Part shown: positions 21,611 to 32,872 of the stretch, in pieces
Layout of the letters: each line of letters starts with the position of its first letter
How positions within the stretch are numbered: position 1 is the first letter of the stretch
Source of the DNA: Talinum fruticosum
Lineage: Eukaryota > Streptophyta > Magnoliopsida > Caryophyllales > Talinaceae
NCBI GenBank assembly: GCA_021018815.1
Contig: JAITYX010000007.1
Coordinates: forward strand, 3,845,001 to 3,909,000
Length of the DNA: 64,000 nucleotides
Reading direction: 5' to 3'
Program-made: the position numbers and the translations under genes
The notes under the pieces: generated by a model
Told to the model about the DNA's origin: nothing
What the model saw: the letters and a program-made list of their open reading frames with translations, nothing else
Databases searched by the model: none

Positions 21611-22739
21611 TTTTTTGAATTAAAAGAACCAAATTTCCCTCAATTTAAATTTATGAACTAAAATCTTCACCAATAATCCCAATCGTGAAACTTTCCCAAC
21701 ACTATCACCTAAACAATCAAATTACAGAAAGTAGTATTTTCCTAATCATTAAAAACTAAAGAACAAAAAGTAAATACTGGGCGAGATCAAGAAGATGTTG
21801 CTGTTTAGTAGTGATTTAATTTGGTGTAGTGCCGCTTCAAGTACATGGTTACTCCTTTGGAAAAACTAGCATTAACAAAAGTATGAAAATAAATTTTTGG
21901 ATGAGACTATCTTACATATATGCTATTGTCCGTCGAACTCCTTAATTTTAAAAATTATTAACACCTTTTTAAAAATATCCATCGACACATTTTTAAAAAT
22001 ATCCATCGACACCTTTTTTATCAACGACTCAATTTATTGACTCAAATACAATGGTCTTTTTAACTTAAGAAATATTAAACAAATATCATTTTAAAAAAAA
22101 AACCATCCTATTGATATAAATCTTAATTAAATTTTTATGGATGCTCCCTTCACAAAAAAATTAATTAAGTGTATTGATATGTAAAATTTATATGGAGCCG
22201 TGGATATAAACCTCATTGAGTAGTTGATATTACGGAAATTTCTTAACTAAATTTATGTGGATATAAACCTTATTAAATTTATATGGATGCTCCCTCAATT
22301 TAAAACCATCCCGTTGATATAAACCTTAATTAAATTTATATGGATGCTCCCCTCAATTTAAAACCATCCCGTTGATATAAACCTTAATTAAATTTAATAA
22401 CAAAAAAAAAGTACTAATAGATATTTCTTTAAAATAAAAAATATTATTATTTGATTAAATGATGTTTCTTAAGACATATTATTTCTTAAGGTCAAGTTAA
22501 ACATCCATATATAGTTGAGTGATACTCATATGAAGTTGTTTTAAAACCATCCATGTGAAAACATCATTTATAGTCAATAAATTTAATAAAATAAAAATAT
22601 GTATAAACATATGGACTCCTTAATTTAAGAAAATCTCCCTTAATTTAAAAATTACTTTTACAGTGATTTAAAAAATTATAATTACAATTATCTTTTTAAC
22701 GAAAATAATTATCTATTAGCACCTTTTTTATCCATTGAA
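21611..22739. other. Gene-free AT-rich DNA with small duplications
   Basis: A ~60-bp unit (TTTATATGGATGCTCCC, AAAACCATCCCGTTGATATA) is duplicated at about 22275-22398, with a diverged third copy near 22095. TTAAAAATATCCATCGACAC is duplicated at 21970-22010. Confidence 0.6.
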
Positions 22740-23115
<376 letters not shown>

Positions 23116-23149
23116 AAGAAAATTTCCTTCAATTTAAAAAATTATTCTC

Positions 23150-23375
23150 ACATATATAATAGTAATCTTTTCAAATTTGTCAAATACTATAATGAAATTG
23201 ATTGTAGGAACTTAGTGTAATATCAACAATAAAATTATTTTTCCTTAAATATGAGCCATTGATGTAAATAATTAAATAATTAAATAAAATTTATTCAAAA
23301 AAAAATTTATAAGTGGACTTTTCTCTTCCCTTTAAGTTTTTTTTCTGATAATATAGTCTTATTATTATTTTATCT
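23150..23375 (+). repeat. Dispersed repeat, copy C
   Basis: ATATATAATAGTAATCTTTT, then AAATTTGTCAAATACTATAA, AAATATGAGCCATTGATG and ATAAGTGGACTTTTCTC. It is in tandem with copy B, about 270 bases downstream. Confidence 0.65.
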
Positions 23376-23630
23376 CAATTTTAAAAAAGCGATTTTTCTT
23401 AATTTTAAAAATTATTTTTACGGTGATAAAAAATTATGGTTGCAATTCTTTTTTTCCAATGGAGCTCATCATCTATTAGCACCTTTTTCATTCATTGAGA
23501 GAATCAATACATTTTATAACCTAAGAATTAATTATAATTATAACTACCAATAATACGATAAGGTTTAGATTTTTTATTATATAAATGTAATTAAAATCGA
23601 GTTAATATATTATTTTTTTCAGTTAACTTA

Positions 23631-23747
23631 AACTCCCTATGATGACCATGCGCTTATTGAACCTCCAATGACTCGGAACAACTCACGTGCATTGGTGTCC
23701 CCTAAGGTTGCGGTAGACTTGGCCCTTCAATTGCACCAAAAATAACC
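23631..23747 (+). pseudogene. Unidentified short coding-like stretch
   Basis: About 36 open codons in one frame (DDHALIEPPMTRNNSRALV region), ending TAA at about 23745, with a base composition unlike the AT-rich flanks. It may be the N-terminal end of a retroelement gag. It is just left of copia element 2 but in no proven continuity with it. Confidence 0.3.
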
Positions 23748-23839
23748 ACAAAAAAAAAAAAACTCTCGCATCCTTTTTTAGTATATACTTGTTGGATCAT
23801 AATTCAACGATGAGCTCATCTCACACTCGTGTTCGGGAA

Positions 23840-25401
23840 GAGGAAAGGGTGAAGTTAGATAAGACTGAAAGTGCTCACCTTGCCTCAACCTCTAAGTCCA
23901 AGAGGAAAAGGGTCAAGAGTAAAGAAGGCTGTAGATAAGGCACCTCATAAGAAACAACAGAAGGCGAAACCTGCTCTGGAGCCGATAAGGGTTGTTTCTT
24001 TTGCGGTGGTGCAGATCATAAGAAGAAGCAATGCACCAAATATCATGCTTGGCGTGCTAAGAAAGGTATGCTTCTTGGTTTGGTTTGTTCGAGAGGTTAA
24101 TTTAGCCTCGGTGCCTAGACATACATGGTGGATGGATTATGGTGCAACTACTCACATCGGTGTGTCTATGCGGGGTTGCTCGAGTTACCGAAAACCCAGT
24201 GATGGTGAAAGATACATCTACGTGGGAGACGGTCGAGAAAGTTCGTTGTAGAGGTAATTGGAAAGTTTAGATTATTGCTAAAGACTGGATTTTATTTGGA
24301 TCTTAATGAAACTTTTGTTGTGCCATCGTTCGGACGGAATTTGATTTCGTTCCCATTTTGGACAAATCTGGTTATTATTGTTCATTTGAAAATGGAATAT
24401 TTAGTTTGTTTCATGATTCAAAATTGGTTGGATCCGGTTCTTTATTGCATGGTGATAGTCTATATTCACTTGAAACAATTGCTTCATATTCGAATCCCTT
24501 CATTTAAGTACACAAGGCGTAAAGAGAAAATTAACTAATGAGAATTTTGCTGCATTGTGGCAGAAAAGGTTGGGTCATATCTCCAAAAGGAGATTGAGAC
24601 TCGTGTCGGACAGAATTCTTGAACCTTTAACTTTCACGAGACATGGACGTGTGTGTTGATTGTATAAAGGGCAAACAAACCAATAAAAGGAGATTTGATG
24701 CCAATAGATCATCAAACGTCTTAGAACTTATTCATACGGACATTTGTGGGCCTTTTCCAAATCCTTCTTGGAATGGTCAATAATATTTTATAACGTTCAT
24801 AGACGATTATTCTAGATATGGCTATATATATCTCATTCATGAAAAATGTCAGTCACTTGACGTATTCAAAATTTTAAGGTCGAAGTTGAAAACCAACATG
24901 GCAAAAGGATAAAAAGTGTCGGATCCGACCGTGGTGGTGAATACTATGGTAGATATGATGGTTCAGGTGAACAACGTCCAGGACCATTTGCAAAATTCCT
25001 AGAGGAATATGGTATCGTCCCACGAGTACACCATGTCGGGTTCACCCACAATGAATGGTGTTGCTGAAAGGCGAAACCGGACTCTTAAGGACATGGTGAG
25101 AAGTATGATTAGTCACTCTACCCTACCGGAGTCACTCGGGGTGATGCACTTAAGACTGCAGCTTACATTCTTAACGAGTTCCAACTAGAGCGAATACTAA
25201 AACCCCTTATGAACTTTGGACCGACAAGAAGCCAAGTCTAAATCACCTTCATATTTGGGGATGTCCAGATGAGGCACGGCCTTATAGGCCTAATGAGAGA
25301 AAATTGAACTCTAGGACGAGTCAGTTGCTATTTTGTTGGATACGCTGAAAGGTCAAGGGGTTTAAGTTTTTTGATCCCAAATCTAAGTCATTTTTGAGAC
25401 G
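23840..25401 (+). pseudogene. Copia element 2: zinc knuckle, protease, integrase
   Basis: A CCHC zinc knuckle (CFFCGGADHKKKQC) lies near 23985-24030, followed by the protease active-site region TWWMDYGATTHI at 24123-24158. There the family's catalytic DSG is DYG (24135-24143), a change expected to abolish proteolysis. GAG-pre-integrase (LWQKRLGHISKRRL) is near 24560-24600 and CXXC follows near 24655. The integrase core shows THTDICGPFPNP-type and FIDDYSRYGYIYLI blocks near 24735-24835, SDRGGEYYGRYDG near 24925, and MNGVAERRNRTLKDMV near 25050, so D, D and E codons remain. Frameshifts and stops occur near 24100, 24250, 24540, 24650, 24910, 25030 and 25140. It is not functional. Confidence 0.87.
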
Positions 25402-25404
25402 ATA

Positions 25405-26486
25405 TGAGCTTGTTTGGTTGGATGTAATCAAAGTGATAATGCAATCAAATTGGTAATGGTGATTACATTACCATATTTGGTTACAACTTTGTAATGCAAT
25501 CAAAGTTACATTGTAATCGCATTAACCTCTACCCATGCAATTACAATTACTTGAACATTTACTAAACAATCATGATTACATTCATCTTTGTGATCAAATT
25601 TTAACATACTTCCAATAATTCTCTCCTCCCCCTCCCTCTCAATTCCATATGCATTTTCTCTCTCCTCCTTGGCAAATAAAAAATTTATCTATTTGATAAG
25701 AAACTTATTTTTTTTCTATTATTATCTTAATATATAATATGATCGTTAAGTCATTAAGAGAAAATTTCAACTTTAATATTTTAGATTTAAAATTTAAGTA
25801 TTCAATTAAAAAGGTAAAAGAAGCTTAAATTAAATTTTTTAGATCAAAATTTTTTTACTTGTTAACACTTATCTTTAATTCAATAAATATTTATCATAAA
25901 TAAAATAATTTTAGTTTGTATTTTTTATCCATGAAAAAAATTCAAAACTTAATTATATGATAGAAGAGATTGAAAAAGCTCAAATATAAATTTAGAGTTT
26001 AAAATTTTGCTATATCTTCGCTACAACAAACATTTATTACCACTAGAATAATCCAATTGATTTTTTGTCGAAATAAATTTAAAATTAGGAAATATGATAT
26101 AAAAGATTAAAAAAATCTCAAATATGATTTTGAATTTAAAATATTTTTGTGTGGATAACATTTATCTTTATTACTATATTTATTGTTATTAGAATAATAT
26201 AGTTTATATTTGCAATAAAATTTGATTATTTGATAGAAAATATTTTTAAAAGCTCAAAACTAAATATGTAACTCAAATTTTTATTTAGATAGCATTTATC
26301 TCCATTACAATAATTTAATTACTAACTTTTGTCATTGAAATAATCCATTACCATTGTGATTACATTACAATTTTTATATAACCAAACATAGTAATGTAAT
26401 TGTTGTCCCATTACATTGCATATCTAATTACATTACATAATTGATTACATTACACCCCTATTACATTACATCCAACCAAACGTCAC
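25405..26486. mobile_element. MITE with TTTGGTTGGATGTAAT ends, 1.08 kb
   Basis: The two ends share TTTGGTTGGATGTAAT in inverted orientation, with ATA on both sides (25402-25404 and 26487-26489). Taking out the element and one ATA leaves an open copia frame across the junction, which confirms the insertion boundaries. The interior is AT-rich, non-coding and rich in ATTACATTAC-type words. The 3-bp duplication and GTTTGGTT ends suggest a PIF/Harbinger-like MITE, though ATA is not the classical TAA. Confidence 0.82.
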
Positions 26487-26489
26487 ATA

Positions 26490-28487
26490 AATGTTCGATT
26501 TCTTGAGGATCTCGAGTTTGAGGGGAAGATTAAGTTAGAGACATTGTCTTTGAAGAGGAATATGCTCATATCCCTACAGGTGTCATTAGCATTGATCGTG
26601 GTTCTACACTCGACCTTGTTTCGTACACGCCACAAGACAATGATGATGAGCCTGAACCTCCTGTACATGTAGTTGTTCCTCAAGAACAAACTCGTACTCC
26701 TCAAGAACCTATGCCATTAAGGAGATCCACTAGAGTAATGAAAAATGCGGTGCTCGATGATTATATCGTATTTCTTCAAGAACATGAGGTAAACATTGGT
26801 TTGATGGAACCCGATTCTCATCAAACTAGCGAAAGTTCTAACTCTCAAGAGTGGATAGATGTCATGAACAATGAGATTAAGTCCTTAGTGATGGAAGATG
26901 ATCCGCTCAACTTTCTTCAAGCCATGGAAAGTGAAAATTCTCGAAGTGGCTAAATGCCATGAATGAGGAAATGCAATCCATGAAAGGCAATGATGTATGG
27001 GATCTCGTCCCTTTGCTGTAAGGTTTGAAACCCATTAGTAATAAATGAATATTTAAAACCAAGAGGGATTCAAATGGTAATGTGGAGAGATTTAAGGCAC
27101 GCCTTGTTATGCTAGGTTTTACACAAAAGGAAGGCATTGATTATATTGAGACTTTCTCTCCAGTTTCTTCGAAAGACTCTTTCAGGACTATAAAGGCATT
27201 AGTTGCGCATTTTGATCTTGAGTTACATCGGATGGATGTGAAAACGGTATTTCTCAATGGTGACATTGATGAAACTATATATATGAGGCAACCAGAAAAC
27301 TTTGTGGTTGGAGACCCAAAGAATATGGTTTGCAAACTAAGAAATCCATTTATGGACTAAAATAGGCGTCTCGCCAGTGGTATGTGAAGTTTCACCAAGT
27401 AGTTCTCTCGTTTGGTTTTGAGTTGAATTTACTTGATGAATGCATATATCATAAGTTCAAGTGGGAGCAAATATATTTTTCTGGTTTTGTATGTCGATGA
27501 CATATTGCTTGCCAAGCAACGATATAGGCTTATTGCACGAAACCAAGAGATTTCTATCAAAGAATTTTGAGATGAAAGATCTTGGTGATGCCTCTTTTGT
27601 ATTAGGTATCAAGATACATCGAGATCGCTCTCGAGGTATTCTTGGGTTGTCACAAGATAGCTATATCGAAAATGTATTGAAAAGATACGGCATGCAAGGT
27701 TGCAAACCAGGAGACACCCCTGTGGCTAAGAGACAAGTTTAGTCTCACACAAGTGCCCTAAGAATGATTTTGAGAAAAAGGGAATGGAAAAGTTTCTCTA
27801 TGCATCGGCAGTAGGTAGCCCGATGTATGCCCAAGTCTGCACTCGTCCGGACATTGCATACATTACAGGAATGCTCGGGGCGATACTTGAGCAATCCAGG
27901 GTTAGAGCACTAGAGAGCAATCAAAAGGGTATTGTGGTACTTACAGAGGACAAAAGGGTACATGCTCACATATCGGAGATCAAATCAGCTTGAGATCATT
28001 GGGTACACCGACTCGATTTTGCTGGATGCATGGATAGCATGAAGTCTACATCAGGCTTCATTTATCTCGCTAGCTGGAGGTGCCATCTCCTGGAAGAGTG
28101 CCAAACAATCCATTACGACTCCTTCCACTATGGCAGCAGAGTTCATTGCTTGCTATGAGGCATGTAGTTATGGAATGTGGCTGCGAAATTTTGTCATGGG
28201 ACTACGGATAGTGAATACTGTTCATAGACCACTTAAACTATTTTGTGACAATAAATCTGCAGATCATGTTTTCCAACAACAACAAGAGTTCGAGAAAGAC
28301 AAAGTTTGTGGCTCTCAAATTCTTAGTTGTGAAAGAAAGAGTACAGAGTAGGGAGTTGTCAATTGAGCACATTGATACAAACTCTATGATTGCAGATCCG
28401 CTTACTAAGGCGATACCACCCAATCGGTTTCATGAGCATGTGGCTCATATGGGTGTTGTGTCTTCTTTTGAGGATATTCGGTTTTAG
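26490..28487 (+). pseudogene. Copia element 2: reverse transcriptase, RNase H
   Basis: Begins in the linker after integrase (PLRRSTRVMKNAVLDDYIVF near 26711). RT starts near 26950 and holds RFKARLVMLGFTQKEGIDY, LELHRMDVKTVFLNGDIDE and the catalytic YVDD at 27490-27501. One extra base just after YVDD shifts the frame, then IGLLHETKRFL and MKDLGDASFVLGI continue. RNase H begins YASAVGSPMYAQVCTRPDIA near 27800. DFAGCMDSMKSTSGF near 28015 has lost one base before it, and MAAEFIACYEAC near 28130, FCDNKSA near 28240 and SIEHIDTNSMIADPLTKAI near 28360 complete it. The protein ends at 28485. Stops near 26953, 27020, 27358 and 27742 and a ~90-bp linker duplication show it is dead. Confidence 0.9.
26805..26985 (+). 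repeat. Diverged ~90-bp tandem duplication in the copia linker
   Basis: Two successive copies of the block that precedes RT: MEPDSHQTSESSNSQEWIDV, NNEIKS, followed by MEDDPLNFLQAMESENS and NAMNEEMQS. The family normally has one such block. Confidence 0.55.
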
Positions 28488-28885
28488 TGTGAGTTTGTAA
28501 TTTAGATGCACATTTGACTTACGTAATTTGGTTTTCGATTATGAGGATATTTTCCGTAGAAATAAAGTTATATTAAAGTTTTCCTTATACTCTGTTTATA
28601 TTTTGGATCTCACTAATGTTTAAAGTGGACCAGATTGAAAATAGACATGTTGAGATCACATCACATGAAATTTTCATGCTACACATCCACATCATAATCC
28701 ATGTCATTCTTTTGTATTAGCATAAGTGATCATTGATGGGTCGAGTTACGATGATGTAATGAAGGCCGCTTTGGTCCTATGTTGATATTATTGATGGACG
28801 GGATTGGTTTAGATATATTATTATAATGACAGTAATATTGAGCTCAAAATTTGGTTGATACATATTGTAAGGTTACATATAGCTC

Positions 28886-28896
28886 AAGTGGGAAAT
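28886..28896 (+). other. Polypurine tract of copia element 2
   Basis: AAGTGGGAAAT directly before the LTR start TGTTGG at 28897. Confidence 0.7.
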
Positions 28897-29387
28897 TGTT
28901 GGATCATAATTCAACGATGAGCTTATATGTGATTAAATATGTATCGTAAGGATTGTCATAGTTATAGCCCAAACTAAAAGTGATCTAATGAGGATACAAA
29001 TAATTGGGCATTAATGTATCTAGTAGGGTGTGGGCCTTACATGTGTAGAGAACGGTGGCCAACTACTGTTCTATGATGGGCGGAACACTAGTGTGTCAAA
29101 ACCCTAGAAGGGTTTAACTATAAATAAAGATTATGGTCCCCGGATCACACGTACGAATTAATTCTCCCCGACATCCCATTATCGGAGAGATTGTGAGACT
29201 ACAGAAAATGCTAAAGGTTCTCTTAATAGTATGTGTACATCCGGAAGACCTAACCACGTCATTCAAGGAGAACTGATGTCAACCAAGGATTCAGGTACGT
29301 TCTATTAACTGTTCCTTCGATTCGATATATTGGATTCTCGGGTTAATATAATGATGGACTTCATTATGTTTTTCCCTACCATATACA
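28897..29387 (+). mobile_element. Copia element 2, 3' LTR
   Basis: Starts TGTTGGATCATAATTCAACG after the polypurine tract and contains a TATA box. The end is placed at CCCTACCA (29387) because a TG...CA LTR of about 490 bp would fit and TATAC follows, close to the TATACT before the left end. This end is an estimate. Confidence 0.65.
29119..29126 (+). promoter_or_regulatory. TATA box of copia element 2 LTR
   Basis: TATAAATA inside the 3' LTR, about 220 bases after its start. It is the probable LTR core promoter. Confidence 0.55.
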
Positions 29388-30599
29388 ATATGCTTTGCCC
29401 AATCTAAATGGTAAGATAGTAACTAGAAGAACCATTGTCTTTATATCTATCAAAATTTGAGTATAAGAATTTTGTCAAATTTGTAAGGCAATTATTGTCA
29501 TTATTGATGAGGAACTCTTTATGAATCTCTATCCATTCTGAATGCTAAGATACTAAAGGAGCTGATTATCTATTACCATTGTCCTTCCCCCTCCCCCTTT
29601 TTGGTGACTATAAGAACCACTGTTAGATCTAAAACTTTTTAACTTATTTTACTATATATAACGATAATCTTTTCGGATTGCCTAAATATTATAAGGGAGT
29701 TATTGTGACAGTTTAGTAACATGAAAATATAAAAATTATTTGTCTATTAAGTATGAGTTATTGATATAAATAATTAAATAATTAAATAATATAATTTATC
29801 CAAAGGAAAAAAACATATTTCCTTTTATAAGTGGACTCTTCTCTTCTGTTTTTATTTTTTTATATGTGATAGACTTATTAAGTATATTTATCATTCATAT
29901 ATTGAACCAGATATTAAATAATGGTAATTGGCTTATTTGAAATTGTTATTTCACCTTTCACCTTTCTTTTTTACACTTTCTAGATCTTAGTTTAGGCATC
30001 TCTTTATTTGGATCTTAATTGAATAATAACGTGTACTTGAAATTGGGGAAGGGAGTTTGAGATGGTGTGTCAATCGTTGATGATGAATCCTTACTCTTAA
30101 TTTTATCTACATTTTCTTCGCAAATATAAGGTCAAAAAATAGAGATTAGTTGTCATATAATACTTAAAATAAATTGAAGGCATTTCAACATCTTATCTCA
30201 AGCATATGAGATATCTTCATTCTATGTCTTTGTCTAGCTTGCTAAATTGCCCCCATCAAAAAAAATATTTTAAGTTACCTATCTCTAATATTTGCCGGAC
30301 AGTTATGAGTTGTAAATTTAATATTTATTTACTGATTTGGTGTACTTTGTATTATAATATTAATTTGTAATATAATGATATTTATTGTCATATGATAGTT
30401 ATCTAATTTAATTTTTATTAATCATATATTATTCCTTTTTATTAATACTTATCTTTTGATACTCAAATAGATTGCCACACTGTTTCTAAAATTATATGTG
30501 CGTGATTTATTTAAATTGTTTGATTTTTAAAGGGAATTGGTTTCTTAATATTCCAAATGGTGAGTGTATTCTTAAAACCTTGATGATATTGTTTTCGAG
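29388..30599. other. Gene-free AT-rich DNA
   Basis: Holds one dispersed-repeat copy (29645-29880) and otherwise nothing recognisable. Confidence 0.5.
29645..29880 (+). repeat. Dispersed repeat, copy D
   Basis: CTATATATAACGATAATCTTTT, then AGTATGAGTTATTGATATAA, ATTAAATAATTAAATAA and TTATAAGTGGACTCTTCTC. It is the same family as 21391, 22740, 23150 and 46353. Confidence 0.65.
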
Positions 30600-31330
30600 T
30601 GATTTTTCTTTTCGTTAGGAATTTTGAGCGACTTGATGCGGAAGCATAATATAGGATCTCTTATGATAATTATAAATTCGAACAAATAAATGAAGGTACT
30701 AAATCAATGGACACAATGAATTTACGTGGAAAACCCAACTCGGGAAAAACCACGGAGGTGACAAACAATTCACTATGATTTAAGAATATACAAAATGATC
30801 ACAATCGAACAATGATTTGATCAACGATAAGAATCTCTAATTCTCTCACAATATTTCTCTCAAACCCACTCAACAATGTTGGGAATTAATCTCATTGTAC
30901 TTCTTTGGCTTGGCCTTTCACGTATAGCCTCACAAGAGTTTATATAATAAACTCTCCTCCAATCTCACTTGATGATGATGGGAAATGCTCTCTAACTTGC
31001 TGCCCACTCACCGAGTAATTGCTCCTAATTTCTTGCTAAATTCACAGCCCACTTGTCCCTTAATTAATGGAACTAAAGACCCCTTAATGTTGCCTAACTT
31101 TCACGTAGAGCACTGCAGAAAAAACAGCCATGTTTGCTGCCCCACAACTCCATGAAGACAGCTAAAACATATGTCCACTACCCCTTGAATATCCCAGAAA
31201 AATAGGCCATGTTTGCTGCCCATATTCGCTGCACTTTTGCAATTAATTTGGCACGGTTCGACTGGCATGGTCATGATGATTTCAGCTTGATGGTGCCATT
31301 ACTAGCAAGCGATAGTGTTAGGATTTGAGA
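30600..31330. mobile_element. LTR-like fragment with TTTACGTGGAAAACCC motif
   Basis: Contains GATGCGGAAGCA, TTTACGTGGAAAACCC and GGGAAAAACCACGG, a combination also found in the insertion at 55669-57187 (TTTACGTGGAAACCC, GGAAAACCACGG) and common in plant LTR sequences. There is no coding region. The boundaries and the element class are uncertain. Confidence 0.45.
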
Positions 31331-31849
31331 CACTCCTAAAACTTTTCAATTTGTTTGAAAATTCTTTGTTTATTCTTTAGAAATTTAAAACGACTGCATT
31401 AGGCTTTGTTGCTTTTTATGTATCGGACTTTAATAAATTTGATGCATCACAAATGTGTTTCGTCATGAGGGGATAACATATATACGAAAGCTGTTGAAAA
31501 TGAAACCATTCAATAAGATCAAGTAATCGAGAAGGAACTCATTTTACAATATCGCTCCGTGATTCAATAATTTCTTAAGGTGTATATTATATAATATTAT
31601 TCCGTATATATTATGAATCCACACTAGTTTTTGATAAATCATATCTAATATCTATAAGTTGTCTCCCATTTCTTTTTACATTGTTTATTTTAAGATAATG
31701 TTTAACATATTTTACCATATTCGCTAATGATATTATTTGGCTATATATGTTGACTACTGCGACTATGTATCAATTTTTTATTTATCAGTATGTGATAATA
31801 TTTTAGGAGTGGATTAAGTATTAAAGTCTAGAAGTAAAAACGCAATTTT
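31331..31849. other. Gene-free AT-rich DNA
   Basis: Nothing recognisable. Confidence 0.5.
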
Positions 31850-32270
31850 ATGTGCATTGCTTTGTATGGAAGTGAGTGAACAACGGTTTCGGAAGGAACT
31901 TTGGGAATTGAATTTGCCTTCAAGAATCAAAATTTTTGGTGGAAGATGTATATGAGTATGTTTCCTACTAAAGCTAAAATTTTCGATGCTCAACTACTAT
32001 GATGATACGAGAGGAGAGTAGTACGGATGAGGTGTTGTGGAGGGGAACTTTCCAACGATTGAACATTTTATGCTTCAAGCATTTGATAAATTGGGTCCGG
32101 ATGAGGTAAGATTGTTCCTTTCTTATTCTTGGGAGCATTAGAATAGTAGAATTATGATTGTCTTTGATAAGCCTTTCAAATAATTCTTTTATATAGTAGT
32201 GTCGAATACAAGGGATTTTGTTTCAAAGTTTAGATTCTAATTGGAATAAGTCTAATACCTCATTGACGTC
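31850..32270 (+). pseudogene. LINE fragment, zf-RVT region
   Basis: LWELNLPSRIKIFGGRC near 31900-31950 matches the start of the zf-RVT domain after plant LINE reverse transcriptase. In shifted frames FPTKAKIFDAQL and, near 32055-32150, EHFMLQAFDKLG and SWEHXNSRIMIVFDK fit the following region with its W-x3-5-R-N-x3-V/F-F motif. The ligand cysteines of the zinc domain are lost. It is a short, badly decayed fragment abutting a gypsy LTR at 32275. Confidence 0.65.
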
Positions 32271-32274
32271 TAAA

Positions 32275-32851
32275 TGAGGACCTCTCGGACCCGGGTTTTG
32301 GATGCTAAACTTCGATGATAATTTAATTGATTAATTAGGGTTCATCTAATTAATTAGTTTAATTTAATTGGGTTTGATAGACTCATAAGTCAATGATTCA
32401 ATACATTCTCAAATCAACGAGTACAATAAATTAGTGAGTCTCAAGCCTAGTGAACTACCAAATCGATGACCTAACTAGACTCTCAAGTCGTCGGCTCAAG
32501 TTGAAGGCCCAGTCAACGGCCCAAGAAGACAAATAAACCACCAGCTCTACTAAAGGGATGAGGGACTTCTCCTATAACTATGGCCCTACTCCCTTGTCCA
32601 AAGGATCGAAACTCCAGCTCTTAGAAAGCTCTCTCAAACAATAGATAATAAGTGCATCAAATCGTGCCATAGATTCAAGTTGCTTTAGCCCTCGTCAAGT
32701 TTCAAATAGAGATTGAATCGGATGAGTTATTATTTGTTCATCCGTAACAAATACGAGATATTGTACCTATTCTTTTGAATATAAATACAAAATTAAATTT
32801 GTTGCATATTTCTTGTCTTAATTTAATTTGGACACGAAATTTGGGGTTACA
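32275..32851 (+). mobile_element. Ty3/gypsy element B, 5' LTR
   Basis: The right end reads GGGGTTACA, followed at once by AATTTCTAGCATGGTCGGTGG, a slightly altered form of the primer-binding-site region typical of a large Ty3/gypsy group. The left end is placed at TGAGGACC where the LINE fragment stops. Gag follows on the plus strand. Confidence 0.65.
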
Positions 32852-32872
32852 AATTTCTAGCATGGTCGGTGG
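32852..32872 (+). other. Primer-binding-site region of gypsy element B
   Basis: AATTTCTAGCATGGTCGGTG just 3' of the LTR; related elements have AATTTCTGGCACGCCCGGTG here. Confidence 0.55.

Larger units (their letters stand above)
23790..29387 (+). mobile_element. Ty1/copia element 2, nearly full length but decayed
   Basis: Both ends begin with the same LTR start, TGTTGGATCATAATTCAACG, at 23790 and 28897. On the left only about 28 bases of LTR remain before the sequence jumps into gag, so most of the 5' LTR, the primer-binding site and the gag N-terminus are deleted. The order is gag zinc knuckle, protease, integrase, RT, RNase H, then polypurine tract and 3' LTR. A 1.08-kb MITE splits the linker between integrase and RT. 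The right end of the 3' LTR is estimated. Confidence 0.88.
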
